From the NCBI GenBank assembly GCA_964397525.1, contig CAYNIY010000013.1, positions 1 through 35,028 on the forward strand: a stretch of 35,028 bases of DNA. The letters are read 5' to 3'. This stretch comes from Syntrophopropionicum sp964397525. GTDB lineage: Bacteria > Bacillota > Desulfotomaculia > Desulfotomaculales > Pelotomaculaceae. A program made the position numbers and the translations under genes. Shown piece by piece: positions 24,501-32,409 of this stretch (positions within the stretch are counted from its first letter, which is position 1; each line of letters starts with the position of its first letter). The notes under the pieces are model-generated. The model was not told the origin of the DNA. It saw nothing but the letters and a program-made list of their open reading frames with translations, and did not search any database.

Positions 24501-26150
24501 AAGGTCAGGAATACTACTGCCGGCGTAGGTTTGATTTCACCGCCGCCGCACCATGACATATATTCGATCGAGGATCTGGCTGAGCTGATACACGATTTAA
24601 AGAATGCAAATCCCAACGCCCGGATCAACGTCAAGCTGGTTTCGGAGGTAGGTGTGGGTACGATAGCAGCCGGAGTAGCCAAGGGCAGGGCTGACGTAGT
24701 CCTGATCAGCGGTTACGACGGGGGCACCGGGGCTTCACCCCGCACCAGCATCAGCCACGCCGGCCTGCCCTGGGAACTGGGCGTGGCGGAGACCCACCAG
24801 ACACTGGTGCTCAATAACCTGCGCGACAGGATTGTAGTGGAAACAGACGGCAAGCTGATGTCCGGCCGGGATGTGGCAATAGCGACATTGCTGGGCGCAG
24901 AGGAGTATGGCTTCGCTACAGCCCCGCTGGTGGTTATTGGCTGCGTGATGATGAGAGTGTGCAACCTGGATACCTGCCCCTGTGGCGTAGCGACCCAAAA
25001 TCCGGAATTGCGCAAGAAGTTTACCGGCAAGCCGGAACACGTGGTAAACTTCATGCGGTTTATTGCCCAGGAGCTGCGGGAAATAATGGCGGAATTGGGA
25101 TTCCGGAACATCAACGAGATGGTCGGGCGCACTGATGTGCTGGAGCAGGAAGAGGCCATCATCCATTGGAAAGCCAAAGGTCTGGATCTGTCGACCTTAT
25201 TGTGGCAGCCTGACGTGCCGGCGAGCATCGGCAGATACCACAAGAAAGATCAGTATCACGCCCTGGAAAAATCACTGGACCGGCAGGTGCTGCTGAAATT
25301 GTGCGAGCCGGCCCTGGAGCGCGGGGAACAGGTAGAAGCCAGGCTGCCCATAAAAAACACCAACCGTGTTGTAGCTGCCATCCTGGGGCACGAGGTGACC
25401 AGGCGCTACGGCGGCGAGGGACTGCCCGAAGACACCATCCGCCTGTACTTCGATGGTTCGGCAGGACAAAGCTTTGGCGCTTTTGTCCCAAAAGGCATCA
25501 CGATGACACTGGAAGGTGATGCCAATGATTACTTCGGCAAGGGACTTTCCGGCGGCAAGCTGATCGCTTTCCCGCCGGCAATTGCAAAATTTATGCCGGA
25601 GGACAACATTATTATCGGCAACGTATCATTATACGGTGCCACGTCAGGTGAAGCATACATCCGGGGAGTGGCCGGCGAACGTTTTTGCGTGCGCAACAGC
25701 GGCGCGACTGCGGTTGTTGAAGGTGTCGGAGATCACGGATGTGAGTATATGACCGGTGGACGGGTGGTTGTCCTGGGCAGCACAGGCAGGAATTTTGCTG
25801 CGGGTATGTCGGGCGGTATCGCCTACGTTTTGGATGCGGCCGGAAACTTCCTTAAGAGTTGTAACCACGAAATGATCACAGCCGAAAAACTGACAGATGC
25901 CGGTGAGATCGCTGAAGTCAGGGACATTATCCAGCGGCACCTGCAATTTACAGGGAGCACCAGGGCTGAAATGGTCCTGGATAATTGGGAGGATATGTTG
26001 CCCCGGTTTGTCAAGATTATACCTAAAGACTACAAGCGTATCATCCAGTCCATTGCCCGGGCAGAGCAGATGGGCCTGAGCGGTGACGAAGCGATTATGG
26101 CTGCTTTTGAAGAAAATATTAAAGATGTGTCCAGGGTGAGCGGCAATTAG
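21567..26150 (+). CDS. gltB: Glutamate synthase (GOGAT) large subunit
   Basis: This 1527-aa enzyme moves the glutamine amide to 2-oxoglutarate. The N-terminal class II glutaminase starts at Cys22 (HDACGIGF) after a short propeptide that must be removed. A central domain follows, then the FMN barrel (FKTGAMSFGSISKEAH, NTGEGGEDPARF, LISGYDGGTGASP), a [3Fe-4S] motif C-x5-C-x4-C (GCVMMRVCNLDTCPCGVATQ), and the GXGXG beta-helix domain near GGEGLPEDTI to GGRVVVLGSTGRNFAAGMSGG. The length is normal. It forms the alpha-beta enzyme with GltD 48 bases downstream. The start follows GCGAGG at 21549 and an antitermination leader. Confidence 0.97.
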   Translation: MKSSGYPVKQGLYDPGYEHDACGIGFVANIKGKKSNDILRKALTALDNLDHRGARGAELNTGDGAGILMQIPHEFFRDECKKLDINLPSPGSYGIGMLFLSTDLLERNKCERELEKIIREEGQVLLGWRNVPTDDATLGETAKFKQPRIRQVFIAKNTGIKDGMDFERKLYIIRKRAENEIRANSLPAGGTFYFASFSSRTIVYKGMLIPEQIAAYYPDLKDPSVEIALALVHSRFSTNTFPSWERAHPYRYLIHNGEINTLRGNINFMLTRQALCESELFGKELAKVFPVIDQNGSDSAMFDNSFEFMVMAGRSLPHAAMMMIPEPWSGHESMSDEKKAFYEYHSTLMEPWDGPASIAFTDGTIIGAVLDRNGLRPSRYYVTKDDLIVLASEVGVLDIPPEDIVLKERLRPGRMLLVDTGEGRIVSDQELKAGMAGQHPYRQWLKEYLVDLDDLPEALFTPETDHDTVLRRQQAFGYTFEDLIKVLEPMAKDSVEPVGSMGNDVSLAVLSDKPQLLYSYFKQLFAQVTNPPIDSIREEIIFAVETTIGSEKNLIKPEPESCRRIRLKKPILTNGELAKLRHLKKEGFKSETLPILFRVEEGSRGLKDAMDGLCREADRAIAGGANLLILSDRDIDPENAPIPALLAVAGLHHHLIRQGTRTKVSLLLESGEPRETHHFAVLLGYGASAINPYLALETLESMCYQGIMTGITPAKAAQNYIKAAVKGVVKVASKMGISSIQSYCGAQIFEAVGIHQSVIDKYFTWTASRVGGVKLEEIAGEAEMRHQRAFAPGADESLDSGSMYQWRYGGEERMFNPQTIVALQEACRNNDYRLFKKYTRLVNSQKSALRRYLKFKPGRSPVPLDEVEPVESICSRFKTGAMSFGSISKEAHECMAIAMNRLGGKSNTGEGGEDPARFKPLPNGDSLRSAIKQVASARFGVTSEYLVNADEIQIKMAQGAKPGEGGQLPGRKVYPWIAKVRNTTAGVGLISPPPHHDIYSIEDLAELIHDLKNANPNARINVKLVSEVGVGTIAAGVAKGRADVVLISGYDGGTGASPRTSISHAGLPWELGVAETHQTLVLNNLRDRIVVETDGKLMSGRDVAIATLLGAEEYGFATAPLVVIGCVMMRVCNLDTCPCGVATQNPELRKKFTGKPEHVVNFMRFIAQELREIMAELGFRNINEMVGRTDVLEQEEAIIHWKAKGLDLSTLLWQPDVPASIGRYHKKDQYHALEKSLDRQVLLKLCEPALERGEQVEARLPIKNTNRVVAAILGHEVTRRYGGEGLPEDTIRLYFDGSAGQSFGAFVPKGITMTLEGDANDYFGKGLSGGKLIAFPPAIAKFMPEDNIIIGNVSLYGATSGEAYIRGVAGERFCVRNSGATAVVEGVGDHGCEYMTGGRVVVLGSTGRNFAAGMSGGIAYVLDAAGNFLKSCNHEMITAEKLTDAGEIAEVRDIIQRHLQFTGSTRAEMVLDNWEDMLPRFVKIIPKDYKRIIQSIARAEQMGLSGDEAIMAAFEENIKDVSRVSGN

Positions 26151-26198
26151 CTGCTGCAGCATTTTTGCCGTTTACAGCTTCCATGAGGGGGGATTACA

Positions 26199-27683
26199 GT
26201 GGGCAAGCCAAACGGATTTATTGAGCACCAACGCGCGCTTCCTTTAGACCGCGATCCGCTGGAGCGGCTTAAGGACTGGAATGAGATCCACCAGCAGCTT
26301 AATGAAGAGGATTTAAGAAAACAGGCGTCACGCTGCATGGATTGCGGCACCCCGTTTTGTCATACAGGTCTGATTTTAAATGGTATGATCTCCGGCTGTC
26401 CGAACCACAACTTGATTCCGGAGGTCAATGAAATGGTTTGCAGGGGGCTGTGGAGGGAAGCCGCGACCAGGCTGCTGAAAATAAACAATTTTCCGGAGTT
26501 TACCTGCAGAGTTTGTCCCGCCCCCTGTGAAGGAGCGTGTACTGCCGGCCTTGCCACGGAACCTGTTACAACCAGGAATATCGAATGCGCTGTTATTGAA
26601 AAGGCTTATGGAAGAGGCTGGATGGAGCCGCGTCCCCCTGCCCTGCGCACCGGGAAGAAGGTTGCGGTGATCGGGTCCGGTCCTTCCGGCCTGGCTTGTG
26701 CCGACCAGTTAAACAAGGCAGGCCACAAGATAACTGTTTTTGAACGCGCTGACAGGATCGGCGGTCTGCTGATGTACGGCATACCAAATATGAAGCTGGA
26801 GAAGTGGGTAATACAGCGGCGGGTGAACCTCATGAAGTTGGAGGGAGTTGATTTTATCACAGGCACGGAAGTCGGCAGCGCCTACCCTGTTGATAAGCTC
26901 TTCAAGGACTTTGACGCGGTTGTGCTCTGTGCCGGCGCAACCAAGCCGCGTGACCTGCCGGTCGAGGGTCGGAACCTGGAAGGAATTTATTTCGCGGTGC
27001 AGTTTTTGGGCGCAAACACCAAGAGTTTACTGGATTCCAGCCTGTCTGACGGAAAATTCATTTCTGCCGCGGGGAAAGACGTGATTGTTATCGGCGGCGG
27101 CGACACGGGCACTGACTGTGTTGGCACGGCACTGCGCCACAAATGCAGTAGTGTGAACCAGTTCGAGATCATGCCCAGGCTGCCTGTTGAACGGAGTAAT
27201 GATAATCCCTGGCCGCAGTTCCCCACGGTTTACAAAATGGAGTATGGCCAGGAGGAAGCGGCAGCATTATACGGGGATGACCCCCGCCATTATTGTATCA
27301 CTACAAAGAAGTTTGTGGGCGATAAGAACGGCAGGGTGAAAGAGGTGCATACGGCTGCTATTGAGTGGCACAAGGACGATCAGGGTCGTTATATACCGAG
27401 GGAGATCCCGGGCTCCAATAAAATCTGGCCCGCCCAGTTGGTGCTGCTGGCGATGGGGTTTACTGGTCCGGAAAGCGGTATACTTGATCAACTTGGTGTG
27501 GAAAAGGACGAGCTTACCAACGCAAAAGCTGAATACGGCAGCTTTGCTACTAATGTCAAGGGTGTTTTCGCCGCCGGTGACATGCGTCGCGGACAGAGCC
27601 TGGTGGTATGGGCGATCAATGAGGGGCGCGGCGCCGCGCGGGAGTGCGACCGGTATCTGATGGGGAGCACAAGCCTGGTGTAA
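26199..27683 (+). CDS. gltD: Glutamate synthase small subunit (NADPH-type)
   Basis: This 494-aa subunit passes electrons from NAD(P)H through FAD and Fe-S clusters to GltB. It has two Cys groups near the N-terminus (CMDCGTPFC and CRVCPAPCEGAC), an FAD Rossmann motif AVIGSGPSGLACADQLNKAG, a second nucleotide fold IVIGGGDTGTDCVGTALRH and the C-terminal GVFAAGDMRRGQSLVVWAI. The start is GTG at 26199 with GAGGGGGG upstream. The gene lies 48 bases after gltB and is surely co-transcribed with it. No clear terminator is seen in the 27 bases before the convergent gene that ends at 27711. Confidence 0.96.
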   Translation: MGKPNGFIEHQRALPLDRDPLERLKDWNEIHQQLNEEDLRKQASRCMDCGTPFCHTGLILNGMISGCPNHNLIPEVNEMVCRGLWREAATRLLKINNFPEFTCRVCPAPCEGACTAGLATEPVTTRNIECAVIEKAYGRGWMEPRPPALRTGKKVAVIGSGPSGLACADQLNKAGHKITVFERADRIGGLLMYGIPNMKLEKWVIQRRVNLMKLEGVDFITGTEVGSAYPVDKLFKDFDAVVLCAGATKPRDLPVEGRNLEGIYFAVQFLGANTKSLLDSSLSDGKFISAAGKDVIVIGGGDTGTDCVGTALRHKCSSVNQFEIMPRLPVERSNDNPWPQFPTVYKMEYGQEEAAALYGDDPRHYCITTKKFVGDKNGRVKEVHTAAIEWHKDDQGRYIPREIPGSNKIWPAQLVLLAMGFTGPESGILDQLGVEKDELTNAKAEYGSFATNVKGVFAAGDMRRGQSLVVWAINEGRGAARECDRYLMGSTSLV

Positions 27684-27710
27684 AAACTATCTGGTTGCGG
27701 GCGCCGGTGA

Positions 27711-30329
27711 TCAGGGCTCGGTAAAAAATGATGTTGAAGAGCGTGGCTGCAATCTTGCTTGCAGCCATAATTTTTTTCTCAGTTCAGCCGGGCGATAAAT
27801 TTTTACAGCATGCTGCAGCCTGCTGTATTCCGGGAAAATGCCGAGCAGGATATTGCTGAACCGATCAAGCAGGCCGGGATTGAAAACAGTATCTTCTTTA
27901 CCTGGAAACAGGGCAATATAGAAGATTTTTGATTCCACAAGGTCCTGGAAAAAATGAGTGCCATAGGAAACTTCGGGCATATAACCTTCCTTGGGGGAGG
28001 CAACCTCTGCCAATACCGCCGCATTGCTAATTTCCGCAAATGTAACCGGCACGCCCAGCGAGGGAGTGCTGGTTCCCCACCGGCCGGGCCCAATGAGCAT
28101 CATGGGCTCTTTTTCGCGGTCATGAAATAACCGGTTTATTTTTCCCACCAGCCTGGCAATTTCGTATTTATCCGTTACCGACAACCTGCTGTATTCATCG
28201 GCTTTAATATAGACGATAGTTTTTATCGACTGCAGGATGTCGCTGCCCATAAAGCTGCCTTTATTGGCAAACAAGGTATTATCAGGCCCGATTCCTTTTA
28301 CAGCCGCATGCTTGACACCTTTGCCAAATATTTGCAGGGGGCGGCACTGCAGCAGATTGATTTCGAAGCCGCTGCCATTTGAGAAATTTGTGGTGAATTC
28401 GATATCCACCGGGTATTTATATGCCGCTTCCAGCTTTTTCAATATCTGCTTTACAATCTGCGGGAAATCTGTTTTGACCATAAGTTTATCAAAGGTCAGG
28501 ATCCAGGACGACGGCGCGCAGTAGCCCAGATCTTTAATTTTACGGTCGGTCTCGTGATCGCGGACCGCCAGCAAATCCCACACCGGAAACTTAGCATCGG
28601 GATTATATATGTCGCTCAAGAGGATCGTGGCATTGTCATTCAAAGTGACGTCCAGCACGTCAACCTTGTGCTGGGAAAATTTTCGGATGTCCTCAAACCT
28701 GGAGTCTGGCCGCAGCAGGGGGTTGTCCAGGGCAACAAGGCGGGGGTAGTCATCTTCCACCCGGTCGACAGCCCTTGTGCCCAATCCAAAAACCAGCCTC
28801 ATCATCCCGGCTTCCGGGTCCATATCTTCGTTCCAGACATAGGCATTATGGGACATGGCCACCCCGGCCAGGTCGGGGAAGAAATAACCGGAGCGGCTGG
28901 ATCCGGAAACGCGCTGGACGAGCAGCGCCATCTGTTCATCGCTCTGGGCCAGTCCTTTCTGCAGCCGGTAGGCCAGCGCATCATCGCCCATGGTACTGGC
29001 AAAGACCTGCTTAACGGCTTTTTCAAAAGCATGGTAGCGTTCCTGGGGAGTTCCCTGGTTGACACAGAAAACACTGCGGTATTTCCCGGCGAAGGAATTG
29101 CCGAAAGCATCCTCAAGCAGACTGCTTGAGCGGACGATGATAGGCGATTGTCCGAAATACTCCAGGATCTGCTCAAACTGGTCACGGATCGCGGCCGGGA
29201 AAGTCCCAACCAATATTCTCTGCTGCAGTTCTCTGGCCAGAGTGTAGTAGTTCTCCTTCTTTTTCTGTTCGACGCGCGTTTTCCAGCATCCATTTTCCAC
29301 TAAATAGGTGTAGTATACGTCTGAGCCCACGTAGAATGAATCGTGCTGCTCAAGATATTGCTCCCAGTTAACCTCCCTGTCTTCTTTCAGAATGCTGCGG
29401 GCCAGCAGCATGCCGACAGTTTTCCCCCCTATGAAACCGGAACCGATCAGCCTGTTTTTGATCTCCAGGAGGCTGTGCAGGGAGAAGTAAGTTTGGGCCA
29501 GGGCCAGTATGCGTTCATCCCGGCCGATCATCATCCGGCACAGCTGTCTTACCATTTCCCTTTCACCCAAAACGGCAGCCGGATCACCCTGGTCCAGCCT
29601 GTTCATTAATTCCTGCGCTTTGATCAGGATGCGGTCCCAGTAGTCGAGGCGGCGGCTGGTGTCACCGAGTTTGAAGAGCTTTAATTTGGAAAACAGCCTG
29701 GCGATATCGAAACTGCTGGTGACGGGCACAAAATCGTCACCGGTACTCACATGCGGCAGAAACATTGTGGGAGAACAGCGGTTCCAGGCTTTTATGGGGT
29801 GAATATAGAAATGGTTTTCATGATTGTAGACGTCCAGCAGCAGCTGTGTCGTTTCCCGGATGCTGGCCATGGTATGATAAGAGCTGCTGTTCCTCAGCAC
29901 CGCGAAATAGGCGATGGTGTTCAGCTCGAAAAGATAAGGGCAGGTTACCTTGAAAAAATTACCGATCATCAGGTCCGTGGCCCAGGCTGACAACAGGTCG
30001 GAAAGGCTGTCAAAAACATAAAAAACACCCGCTCCTTCCCTGGCAGCGATGTTATGGACCGCGCAGGAAAAGGCTTCAAAACCGGTATTGGGATCGAGTT
30101 CATAGACCTTGATACCTGCCTTGGTTTCCACAACGGGGGGGTGCATCCCGAACCGCAGGTATACTACCCTGCGGTTTTCCGCCAGGGCACTGGCTGCAAA
30201 AGGCTCAGCGAAGTGGCGGTAATCATCAATGCTGTCTACCTGCCAGACAACGTTATCGCCCATGCGCAGCCCATCAATAACCTTGTCCAAGCCCGACAGG
30301 CCGGTAGATATGAAATCTGCAGCATTCAC
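27711..30329 (-). CDS. KaiC-like/PEP-synthase ATP-grasp fusion protein, function unknown
   Basis: The start is taken as GTG at 30329 (VNAADFISTGLSGLDKVIDG), with AGAGGAAG upstream. The frame runs open to 30461, but that stretch is a leader with a terminator. Residues 1-200 resemble a KaiC/RecA-type domain that lacks a Walker A motif (LRMGDNVVWQVDS). The middle and C-terminal parts match the PPDK/PEP-synthase ATP-grasp domain: FIGGKTVGM, PIIVRSSSLLEDAFGNSFAGKYRS, EFTTNFSNGSGFEINLLQCRPLQ. The central phosphohistidine domain and the PEP/pyruvate barrel are missing, so it is not a normal PEP synthase. It might transfer phosphate to a protein or a metabolite. It has an ANTAR-type leader, linking it to nitrogen control (inference). 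It is 872 aa long and converges on gltD. Confidence 0.8.
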   Translation of the reverse strand: MNAADFISTGLSGLDKVIDGLRMGDNVVWQVDSIDDYRHFAEPFAASALAENRRVVYLRFGMHPPVVETKAGIKVYELDPNTGFEAFSCAVHNIAAREGAGVFYVFDSLSDLLSAWATDLMIGNFFKVTCPYLFELNTIAYFAVLRNSSSYHTMASIRETTQLLLDVYNHENHFYIHPIKAWNRCSPTMFLPHVSTGDDFVPVTSSFDIARLFSKLKLFKLGDTSRRLDYWDRILIKAQELMNRLDQGDPAAVLGEREMVRQLCRMMIGRDERILALAQTYFSLHSLLEIKNRLIGSGFIGGKTVGMLLARSILKEDREVNWEQYLEQHDSFYVGSDVYYTYLVENGCWKTRVEQKKKENYYTLARELQQRILVGTFPAAIRDQFEQILEYFGQSPIIVRSSSLLEDAFGNSFAGKYRSVFCVNQGTPQERYHAFEKAVKQVFASTMGDDALAYRLQKGLAQSDEQMALLVQRVSGSSRSGYFFPDLAGVAMSHNAYVWNEDMDPEAGMMRLVFGLGTRAVDRVEDDYPRLVALDNPLLRPDSRFEDIRKFSQHKVDVLDVTLNDNATILLSDIYNPDAKFPVWDLLAVRDHETDRKIKDLGYCAPSSWILTFDKLMVKTDFPQIVKQILKKLEAAYKYPVDIEFTTNFSNGSGFEINLLQCRPLQIFGKGVKHAAVKGIGPDNTLFANKGSFMGSDILQSIKTIVYIKADEYSRLSVTDKYEIARLVGKINRLFHDREKEPMMLIGPGRWGTSTPSLGVPVTFAEISNAAVLAEVASPKEGYMPEVSYGTHFFQDLVESKIFYIALFPGKEDTVFNPGLLDRFSNILLGIFPEYSRLQHAVKIYRPAELRKKLWLQARLQPRSSTSFFTEP

Positions 30330-30380
30330 AATAATCTTCCTCTCTTTATCCCAATTCTCTTGTAGAGGAAACTGACACTT

Positions 30381-30464
30381 AATAAAAAACAAAAAAGTTC
30401 CTAACAGATTACAAGTATCTGTTAAGGAACTCCGTTGCTCCTTCTTCCGGTGCGTCATCACACC
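30381..30464 (-). promoter_or_regulatory. Dual-hexaloop antitermination leader of the KaiC-like/ATP-grasp gene
   Basis: On the minus strand, P1 is GGTGT/GCACC with loop GATGAC (plus 30449-30464). P2 is AAGGAGC/GTTCCTT, a 7-bp stem with one G-U pair, with loop AACGGA (plus 30424-30443), A at position 1 and G at position 4. The GTTCC arm of P2 opens the terminator stem: GTTCCTTAACAGAT pairs with ATCTGTTAGGAAC (one bulge), followed by TTTTTTGTTTTTT (plus 30381-30430). The layout is the same as the glnA and gltB leaders but on the opposite strand. A TATAAT -10 lies at plus 30485-30490; no good -35 is seen. Confidence 0.85.
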
Positions 30465-30484
30465 ACTATTGATTTAGTATCAAT

Positions 30485-30490
30485 ATTATA
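30485..30490 (-). promoter_or_regulatory. Probable -10 element (TATAAT)
   Basis: A consensus TATAAT on the minus strand lies about 20 bases before the first hexaloop of the leader. No recognisable -35 is present at 16-18 bases, so the promoter may need an activator or be weak. Confidence 0.45.
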
Positions 30491-30596
30491 TCATGTTCGA
30501 GCGGGCAGTGGTAGTGGATCGTATGTAATATTGCTGGTAACTGAATAAAAATATGAGCAATTTTATTGAAAGCGAACATATTGTAAAAACAAAGAG

Positions 30597-31229
30597 CTAA
30601 ATTATTCGTGACACTTTCAGACCCCTGTTTTTCATTGCCTCAATTACTGGTACGGCGTCGTCAGTATCAAGCCGCATTTTCATCTTGACCTTGTTATCAT
30701 CTTTTACATAGTAGATGATTGCCTTTAACGGGAAATCATAATCCTTGATGACCTGGGTTATTTCTGTGAGCAGGCCAATCCGGTCTTCGGACTCAACGAG
30801 GATGCGCATGCCCGGCCTGCCATATCCAAACAGCCTGGTCAAAGCGTCGAAAATATCGGTTACAGTGATGATGCCGACCAGGTTATCCCCGTCAACTACG
30901 GGGACGCTGCCTACTTTATGTTCTCTAAGATACAGGGCGGCCTCTTCAATAGTAGTGTCTGGTGTAACCGTCAAGGGAAACTTTACCATCACGTCTGAGA
31001 CTGAAATCTTGTCCATGAAGAACTTCATTTCAAAAGGATCAAGAGAAGTTGCCGGCGAGGGGGATACTGCCAGCAGCTGCTTCTCGGTGACCAGCCCGAT
31101 CAGTCTGCCCCCGGAAACAACCGGCATCTGCCTGATTTTATTTAATTTCAGTGTTTCCAGCGCTTCGGATACAGTAGTTTCCTTACTGGCTGTGATCAAT
31201 GACCTTTTCATATAGTCTTTTACAAGCAA
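30597..31229 (-). CDS. CBS-domain pair plus ACT domain protein (AcuB-like)
   Basis: The 210-aa protein has two CBS motifs (VKDYMKRSLITASKETTVSEALETLK and VSDVMVKFPLTVTPDTTIEEAALYLREHKVGSVPVVDGDNLVGIITVTDIFDAL, shown here by their ends MKRSL and GIITVTDIF). An ACT-like domain follows (RILVESEDRIGLLTEITQVIKDYDFPLKAIIYY). CBS pairs bind adenine nucleotides and ACT domains bind amino acids, so it is probably a small ligand sensor. The start is TTG at 31229, with a GGAGGAGG site six to seven bases before. It follows the phosphatase gene by 13 bases and ends the sensory-hydrogenase operon. The partner is unknown. Confidence 0.88.
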   Translation of the reverse strand: MLVKDYMKRSLITASKETTVSEALETLKLNKIRQMPVVSGGRLIGLVTEKQLLAVSPSPATSLDPFEMKFFMDKISVSDVMVKFPLTVTPDTTIEEAALYLREHKVGSVPVVDGDNLVGIITVTDIFDALTRLFGYGRPGMRILVESEDRIGLLTEITQVIKDYDFPLKAIIYYVKDDNKVKMKMRLDTDDAVPVIEAMKNRGLKVSRII

Positions 31230-31242
31230 GCTAATCCTCCTC

Positions 31243-32394
31243 CTAGAGATATTCGACAGTTACTTTCTTGCCTGATTTTGATAAAACTTCAGCAATATCT
31301 CTGATCGTCTGGTTTTTCATGATACAAGAAACAGGAAATCCCGGATAGTAGTCGGCCTGGTTGATGGCCAGTCCGACCATGAAGTGCGACTCGTCTGCCC
31401 TGAGAAGTTCCACTGCAAGCCGGCTGGCGCCGTCCCTGAAACATTCCAGATCCCTCGACTTGCGGCCGTCTCTCAGGTGCTGCAGCGCATAATAAAGGGT
31501 GATGGCGCCTTCTGTGACCAGATCGATTCCTTCAATAGTTCCGGTGGGCGGTACTTTATCTGCGTCAGAGTCCAGGTCGACTTTTACCTCCCTGTCCAGG
31601 ATACGGCTTACCATCAAACTGGTTGAGCCGCCGCATACCACTTTTACCCCTTCGGCAGCAGCGAGTTTTTCAACAACCGGGGTGTCTTTTGCCGGTTCAC
31701 GGGGCGGTCCGATCAGCGCCGTCAGTTTTCTTGCCTTTCTGGCCCTGATCACGACAATGCTTACGTCGTCACCCGGAAATCCTCCATAAAGCAAATTGCA
31801 TTGTGCTGTTATTTCATTTGCCCAGTCGGCCGCTTCATAATCCTCAGCCGCCAGCTTGCTGATAAATCTGCCGACCTGCTGTTCTCCCCAGCCAAGATTC
31901 CAAACCCCGCCTATACCGGCATGCAGTACGCCATCGCTAAGCATTACCAGCCAGTTGCCTTCCTGTAAGTTGAAATGCGCCTCTTCAATTCTTTTATCGC
32001 CTATTGCCCGGGAAATTCTAGGCAGGCGCCGCAGTGATTCCCGGTGTCCGAAATAGGACTGGGGATTATCGAACTCCGCCAGGTAAGAACGCCCGTCTTT
32101 GAAAACCTGCAGGATGGAAAAAGTACTGTAGGCAAGATTTCTGACTTTATCAACAGGCAGCGTTTCAGCCATCGTCTCAATAACCTCATCGATATGGCTT
32201 CCCATCTTCAGCATGGTAGCTGCCGTTTTAGCGGTAATTCTGGAGAGGATGTTGGCCTTTACTCCGCTGGCCAGGCCGTCGGCCAGAACGATTACTGAAG
32301 AGTCCTCTGAGTGCAGGACTTCAATAGAGTCGCCGCATAGCTCTTCATCTTTTTTGTTCAACTGCGAAATACCTATGTCAAGGTAGAGAGACAT
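31243..32394 (-). CDS. SpoIIE/PP2C-type serine phosphatase
   Basis: The 383-aa protein has a PP2C-like phosphatase domain in its first 220 residues, with metal-binding acidic motifs LADGLASG, VMLSDGVLHAG and GFPGDDVSIVVI. The remaining C-terminal part, about 150 residues, is of unknown type. No membrane helix is seen. It lies between the HydS-like gene (15 bases before) and the CBS-ACT gene (13 bases after), an arrangement in which a hydrogenase-type sensor could control Ser/Thr phosphatase output. Its target could be an anti-sigma-factor antagonist or another phosphoprotein; none is in the window. Phosphatase identity is likely and substrate unknown. Confidence 0.88.
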   Translation of the reverse strand: MSLYLDIGISQLNKKDEELCGDSIEVLHSEDSSVIVLADGLASGVKANILSRITAKTAATMLKMGSHIDEVIETMAETLPVDKVRNLAYSTFSILQVFKDGRSYLAEFDNPQSYFGHRESLRRLPRISRAIGDKRIEEAHFNLQEGNWLVMLSDGVLHAGIGGVWNLGWGEQQVGRFISKLAAEDYEAADWANEITAQCNLLYGGFPGDDVSIVVIRARKARKLTALIGPPREPAKDTPVVEKLAAAEGVKVVCGGSTSLMVSRILDREVKVDLDSDADKVPPTGTIEGIDLVTEGAITLYYALQHLRDGRKSRDLECFRDGASRLAVELLRADESHFMVGLAINQADYYPGFPVSCIMKNQTIRDIAEVLSKSGKKVTVEYL

Positions 32395-32409
32395 GTCCCT
32401 TTTCCTTTC

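Noticed and set aside
30330..30461. N-terminal 44-residue extension of the KaiC-like/ATP-grasp protein
   Set aside because: The stretch contains a hexaloop P2, a long terminator stem and a T run. A ribosome site and GTG start lie just after it, so it is leader RNA and not coding.
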